Part shown: positions 13,669 to 15,844 of the stretch, piece after piece
How positions within the stretch are numbered: position 1 is the stretch's first letter
How the letters are laid out: each line of letters starts with the position of its first letter
Assembly (NCBI RefSeq): GCF_905371695.1
Contig: NZ_CAJPMA010000037.1
Span: 1 to 15,844 of the forward strand
Length of the DNA stretch: 15,844 nucleotides
Direction: 5' to 3'
Source of the DNA: an uncultured Campylobacter sp.
GTDB taxonomy: Bacteria > Campylobacterota > Campylobacteria > Campylobacterales > Campylobacteraceae
The notes under the pieces: generated by a model
What the model was told of the DNA's origin: nothing
Databases searched by the model: none
Seen by the model: the letters and a program-made list of their open reading frames with translations, nothing else
Made by a program: the position numbers and the translations under genes

Positions 13669-14793
13669 TTGAAGCTCGTATCCTTAGGCAGAATCCGCGC
13701 GATGATCGCGAAGGAATTTCGCCAAATTTTACGCGACCGCGCCACGCTTGCTATTATCGCGGCAATGCCGTTAGTCTTAATGCTGCTGTTCGGTTATGCC
13801 ATAAACTCCAACCCGCGCAAGCTGCCTACGGCGCTAGTAACGCATGATAGCGGCGAGATGACGCGCTCTTTTTTAAGCGCGATGCAAAATACCGATTTTT
13901 TTAAAATCGTTTTAATCACGCAAAACGCCGAGGAAGCAAGCGCGCTGATGCGAGGCGGCGTAGCGCAGTTTATCGTGGAATTTCCTCCCGGCTTTGAAAG
14001 AGATTTATTAAAAGGCGAATCGCCCGAAATTTTGCTCTCTATCGACGCTACCGACCCTTCGTCTAGCGTATCGGCGTCAGGCGCACTAGAAACGGCGTTT
14101 AAACAAGCATACGCAAGAGACGGCCGCGGCGCCGACTTAAAGATTAAAAGCGACTTTACGCTCGTAACCCACTCTCGCTATAATCCGCAAGTAGCGACTA
14201 ATTATCAAATAGTACCGGGGCTTATGGGTCTGCTTTTGACGCTGATGACGATACTTTTAACCTCGATCGCGATGACCAGAGAGCGCGAGCGCGGCACTAT
14301 GGAAAATCTACTAGCTTCTCCGATCGCGCCGTTTGAGGTGATGATCGGTAAGATCGCGCCGTATTTGATAGTGGCTTATTTACAGGCGGCTATGATCTTA
14401 GCGATGGCGCGCGTACTTTTCGACCTACCACCGGTACCTAGGCCGGGCGAGCTATTTATCGCGGCCACGCTGCTAATGGTCGCAAATCTGGGCATCGGTT
14501 TTACGATTAGCACCGTCGCTCGCAACCAGCTTCAAGCCATGCAAATGACCTATCTGTTTTTCCTGCCGTCGCTGCTTTTAAGCGGATTTATGTTCCCGTT
14601 TTACGGTATGCCCGCGTGGGCGCAAATTTTAGGAGAGGTCTTTCCGCTGACGCACTTTTTACGCATCGTGCGGGGACTTTGGCTAAAAGAGGCGAGTCTT
14701 GCGGATTTCGGGCTTGATATTACGGCGATGGGAGGGTTTTTGATAGTAAGCGCGACAATCGCGATGTGGAGATATAAAAGAACGCTGGATTAA
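13669..14793 (+). CDS. ABC-2 type permease (YbhS-like)
   Basis: The membrane subunit of the exporter, 374 residues, close to the 377 of E. coli YbhS. A membrane helix at about 24-44 is followed by a periplasmic domain (about 45-180) and then five helices. After the second helix comes the conserved cytosolic block RERERGTMENLLASPI (204-219), the ABC-2 coupling region. The C-terminal part with FLPSLLLSGFMFPFYGMPAW matches the family. The start is TTG at 13669, supported by AGGAGA six bases upstream and by the family length; the first ATG (codon 12) would remove part of the N-terminal helix that touches the ATPase. Only one permease gene is present, so the channel is presumably a homodimer, whereas E. 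coli has YbhS plus YbhR. Substrate unknown. Confidence 0.9.
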   Translation: MKLVSLGRIRAMIAKEFRQILRDRATLAIIAAMPLVLMLLFGYAINSNPRKLPTALVTHDSGEMTRSFLSAMQNTDFFKIVLITQNAEEASALMRGGVAQFIVEFPPGFERDLLKGESPEILLSIDATDPSSSVSASGALETAFKQAYARDGRGADLKIKSDFTLVTHSRYNPQVATNYQIVPGLMGLLLTLMTILLTSIAMTRERERGTMENLLASPIAPFEVMIGKIAPYLIVAYLQAAMILAMARVLFDLPPVPRPGELFIAATLLMVANLGIGFTISTVARNQLQAMQMTYLFFLPSLLLSGFMFPFYGMPAWAQILGEVFPLTHFLRIVRGLWLKEASLADFGLDITAMGGFLIVSATIAMWRYKRTLD

Positions 14794-14807
14794 GCGGCGG
14801 CGGTTTA

Positions 14808-14836
14808 AATTTCGGCGAGGTTAGATCGCCGAAATT
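14808..14836. terminator. Perfect 11-bp hairpin between converging genes
   Basis: AATTTCGGCGA (14808-14818) and TCGCCGAAATT (14826-14836) pair without a mismatch around a seven-base loop. It lies between the permease stop (14793) and the yceI-like stop (14842). The symmetrical AT ends give short A/T stretches on both strands, consistent with a two-way terminator. Confidence 0.7.
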
Positions 14837-14841
14837 CGGGA

Positions 14842-15387
14842 TCATTTTACCTTAGCTTCTAGGAAAATTTCTACGTCCGGATAGCTTTTGCCGCCGTGAA
14901 AAGGCTTAGCCGAAGCCGCAAATTTAGCGAACGTTTCGTCTAGTTTTAGATCAGCCACTAAATCAAGCGCGATCTTGGCTTTTAGCTTGCCACCTTCAAC
15001 CGTGTACTGCGTTTTGTAAGTTTTAGAGTTTCCTTTTATGCCGACTTCGACCTCTATCTCGCCCGCTTTGTCGTCGCCGCTAGCCGATACGATTTTAGCC
15101 GCGATCGCGTTGCCGTCGAAGATTATGCCGATGCGTTTGTCGCGGTCGGGCAGCTTCGTGTCGATATTTTTAGGATCGATATTAAACTCGAAGCTTTTTA
15201 AAAAATCGGCGAAATTCGCGCTTTCCGCGCTTTTAAAGCCAAGGTCTTTAAACGTGCCTTCGACGGCGGTTTTATTAGCTAGCTTGTAGCCGACGAATTT
15301 GACGCTAGGCGCGCCGTCTGCGCTAAAAGCAAATGCCGAAGCGGCAAACAAAGAGGCGATTAATGCGCCTGAAATCATTTTTTTCAT
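14842..15387 (-). CDS. YceI-family periplasmic protein
   Basis: A 181-residue periplasmic protein of the YceI family, whose lipocalin-like barrel binds polyisoprenoid-type lipids in studied members. The signal peptide is MKKMISGALIASLFAASAFA, cut after AFA at about residue 20. The mature start, VKFVGYKLANKTAVEGTF, has the family's 'v.F.g.k.....v.G.F' strand pattern. Later come FEFNIDPKNIDTKLPDRDKRI and the ending SYPDVEIFLEAKVK. No cysteine occurs in the mature part. The ATG at 15387 is chosen for AAGGAG in front; a second ATG three codons on has no ribosome site. Campylobacter carries YceI proteins of this size as single genes, and here it is monocistronic, with a promoter and a small inverted repeat upstream. 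Confidence 0.85.
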   Translation of the reverse strand: MKKMISGALIASLFAASAFAFSADGAPSVKFVGYKLANKTAVEGTFKDLGFKSAESANFADFLKSFEFNIDPKNIDTKLPDRDKRIGIIFDGNAIAAKIVSASGDDKAGEIEVEVGIKGNSKTYKTQYTVEGGKLKAKIALDLVADLKLDETFAKFAASAKPFHGGKSYPDVEIFLEAKVK

Positions 15388-15408
15388 CCGTTCTCCTTAG
15401 ATTAAGAT

Positions 15409-15423
15409 TGATAACCTATATCA
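15409..15423 (-). promoter_or_regulatory. Small inverted repeat in the yceI-like leader
   Basis: TGATA and TATCA separated by five bases form a perfect short dyad, 22 bases upstream of the ATG and just downstream of the -10 box at 15435-15440. The position suits a repressor site. It does not match the FNR/CRP spacing (TTGAT-N4-ATCAA). Such a short dyad can arise by chance. Confidence 0.25.
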
Positions 15424-15434
15424 TCTGAGTAAGA

Positions 15435-15440
15435 ATTATA
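15435..15440 (-). promoter_or_regulatory. -10 box for the yceI-like gene
   Basis: On the minus strand this reads TATAAT within AAATTATATAATTC, 47 bases before the ATG, giving a leader of about 40 bases. Confidence 0.5.
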
Positions 15441-15493
15441 TAATTTCGCTCATCAATAAAAGCTTAAAACGGATATTTATTCTCTGGTTTTTA

Positions 15494-15518
15494 AAAATCG
15501 CCTTTTTACGACGATTTT
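15494..15518 (-). terminator. Hairpin terminator after the NnrS-like gene
   Basis: On the minus strand, AAAATCG and CGATTTT pair over seven bases with an 11-base loop. The right arm runs into a T-stretch (CGATTTTTAAAAA). It lies 34 bases after the stop of the NnrS-like gene, a good position for an intrinsic terminator. Confidence 0.6.
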
Positions 15519-15551
15519 AAGCGAAGCGCATAAGCGAAATTTTAATAAATT

Positions 15552-15844
15552 TTACTCAGGATCGTCCGTAAATTCGTTATCGCGAAATATTTTGTAAAAA
15601 TCAAACGCCCAAAGAACGAACGCTAGTGTTAAAAACGCAGCGGGGGCGACGATATAAAACGCCCATCCCAAATTCGCCAGCGCCGCGCGCGAAAATCCCG
15701 CGCAAAATAGTAGCGCGAAGGCTATGCGGCTAAGCCTTAAAAAGCAAAGCTCCTGCCCGCTATGGCGAAGTCCCGCTACGTTAAAAATTAGCATCACCGC
15801 GCCCATTACGCCGCAAATGGCGATTAGATGCAGCGCCTGCGAGC
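15552..15844 (-). CDS. NnrS-like membrane protein, C-terminal part (cut by window edge)
   Basis: The last 96 residues of a membrane protein whose 5' part lies beyond the window. The frame is open to the edge, and the ATG at 15806 is internal: the codons before it (…SQALHLIAICGV) continue the protein and belong to the conserved 'ALHL..iGg.G.M...' helix. Three hydrophobic segments are visible, with GLRHSGQEL between the first and second. This matches the NnrS family pattern (a His in ALHL, then a 'LGHTGR'-like loop), haem- and copper-containing membrane proteins linked to nitric oxide or nitrosative stress. The protein ends with a charged tail (FDFYKIFRDNEFTDDPE). The assignment rests on this segment only. 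Confidence 0.7.
   Translation of the reverse strand, partial: SQALHLIAICGVMGAVMLIFNVAGLRHSGQELCFLRLSRIAFALLFCAGFSRAALANLGWAFYIVAPAAFLTLAFVLWAFDFYKIFRDNEFTDDPE

Noticed and set aside
15552..15806. Separate 84-residue small membrane protein
   Set aside because: The frame continues without a stop past the ATG at 15806 to the window edge with NnrS-like residues, so it is the end of a longer gene.
1..15844. Phase-variable poly-G/poly-C tracts, CRISPR repeats, tRNA genes or insertion-sequence ends
   Set aside because: Looked for because they are common in Campylobacter accessory regions; no long homopolymer of G or C, no regular spaced repeats, no cloverleaf and no transposase were seen.

Overview
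The window looks like chromosomal DNA of an epsilonproteobacterium, most likely a Campylobacter of the more GC-rich oral/intestinal kind (the rectus/showae/curvus/concisus group rather than C. jejuni). The clues are the very frequent word AAATTT between and within genes, AAGGA-type ribosome sites, TATAAT boxes without a clear -35, a carboxynorspermidine/carboxyspermidine dehydrogenase (the Campylobacter route to spermidine), and an NnrS-type protein. The species is inferred from style and gene content, not from a marker gene.

Layout. 83-1279 (+) is a MoeA molybdopterin molybdenumtransferase. It converges, across a perfect hairpin, on a three-gene minus-strand block: a YajR-like MFS transporter (4810-3500), an HI0933-family flavoprotein (3463-2159) and an exported DUF3298-like protein (2138-1371). 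Divergent from the transporter, 4906-6152 (+) carries a cysteine-paired Sel1/TPR lipoprotein that overlaps by ATGA with rdgB, the house-cleaning XTP/dITP pyrophosphatase. The stretch 6153-6597 has no intact gene but holds the frameshifted remains of a small exported protein on the minus strand. Next come a 926-residue Upf1-like superfamily 1 helicase (6598-9378), relatively AT-rich and probably accessory, and the spermidine-pathway dehydrogenase (9424-10638). A 358-base gap follows, full of inverted repeats that can pair in alternative ways. Then there is an unrecognised lipoprotein (10997-11647) and a compact three-gene ABC export operon (lipoprotein adaptor, ATPase, single ABC-2 permease; 11757-14793). 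The permease converges across an 11-bp perfect hairpin on a YceI-like periplasmic protein (15387-14842, minus). The window ends in the C-terminal part of an NnrS-like membrane protein (minus, cut by the edge).

How they work together. Most genes are independent housekeeping or envelope functions. The clear functional unit is the export operon. The gene pairs with overlap or tight spacing (lipoprotein/rdgB, adaptor/ATPase/permease) are probably co-transcribed. The best candidates for something less ordinary are the helicase beside a decayed gene, the alternating hairpins at 10671-10830, and the cysteine-paired repeat lipoprotein. No tRNA, rRNA, CRISPR array, insertion sequence or long poly-G/poly-C contingency tract was seen.
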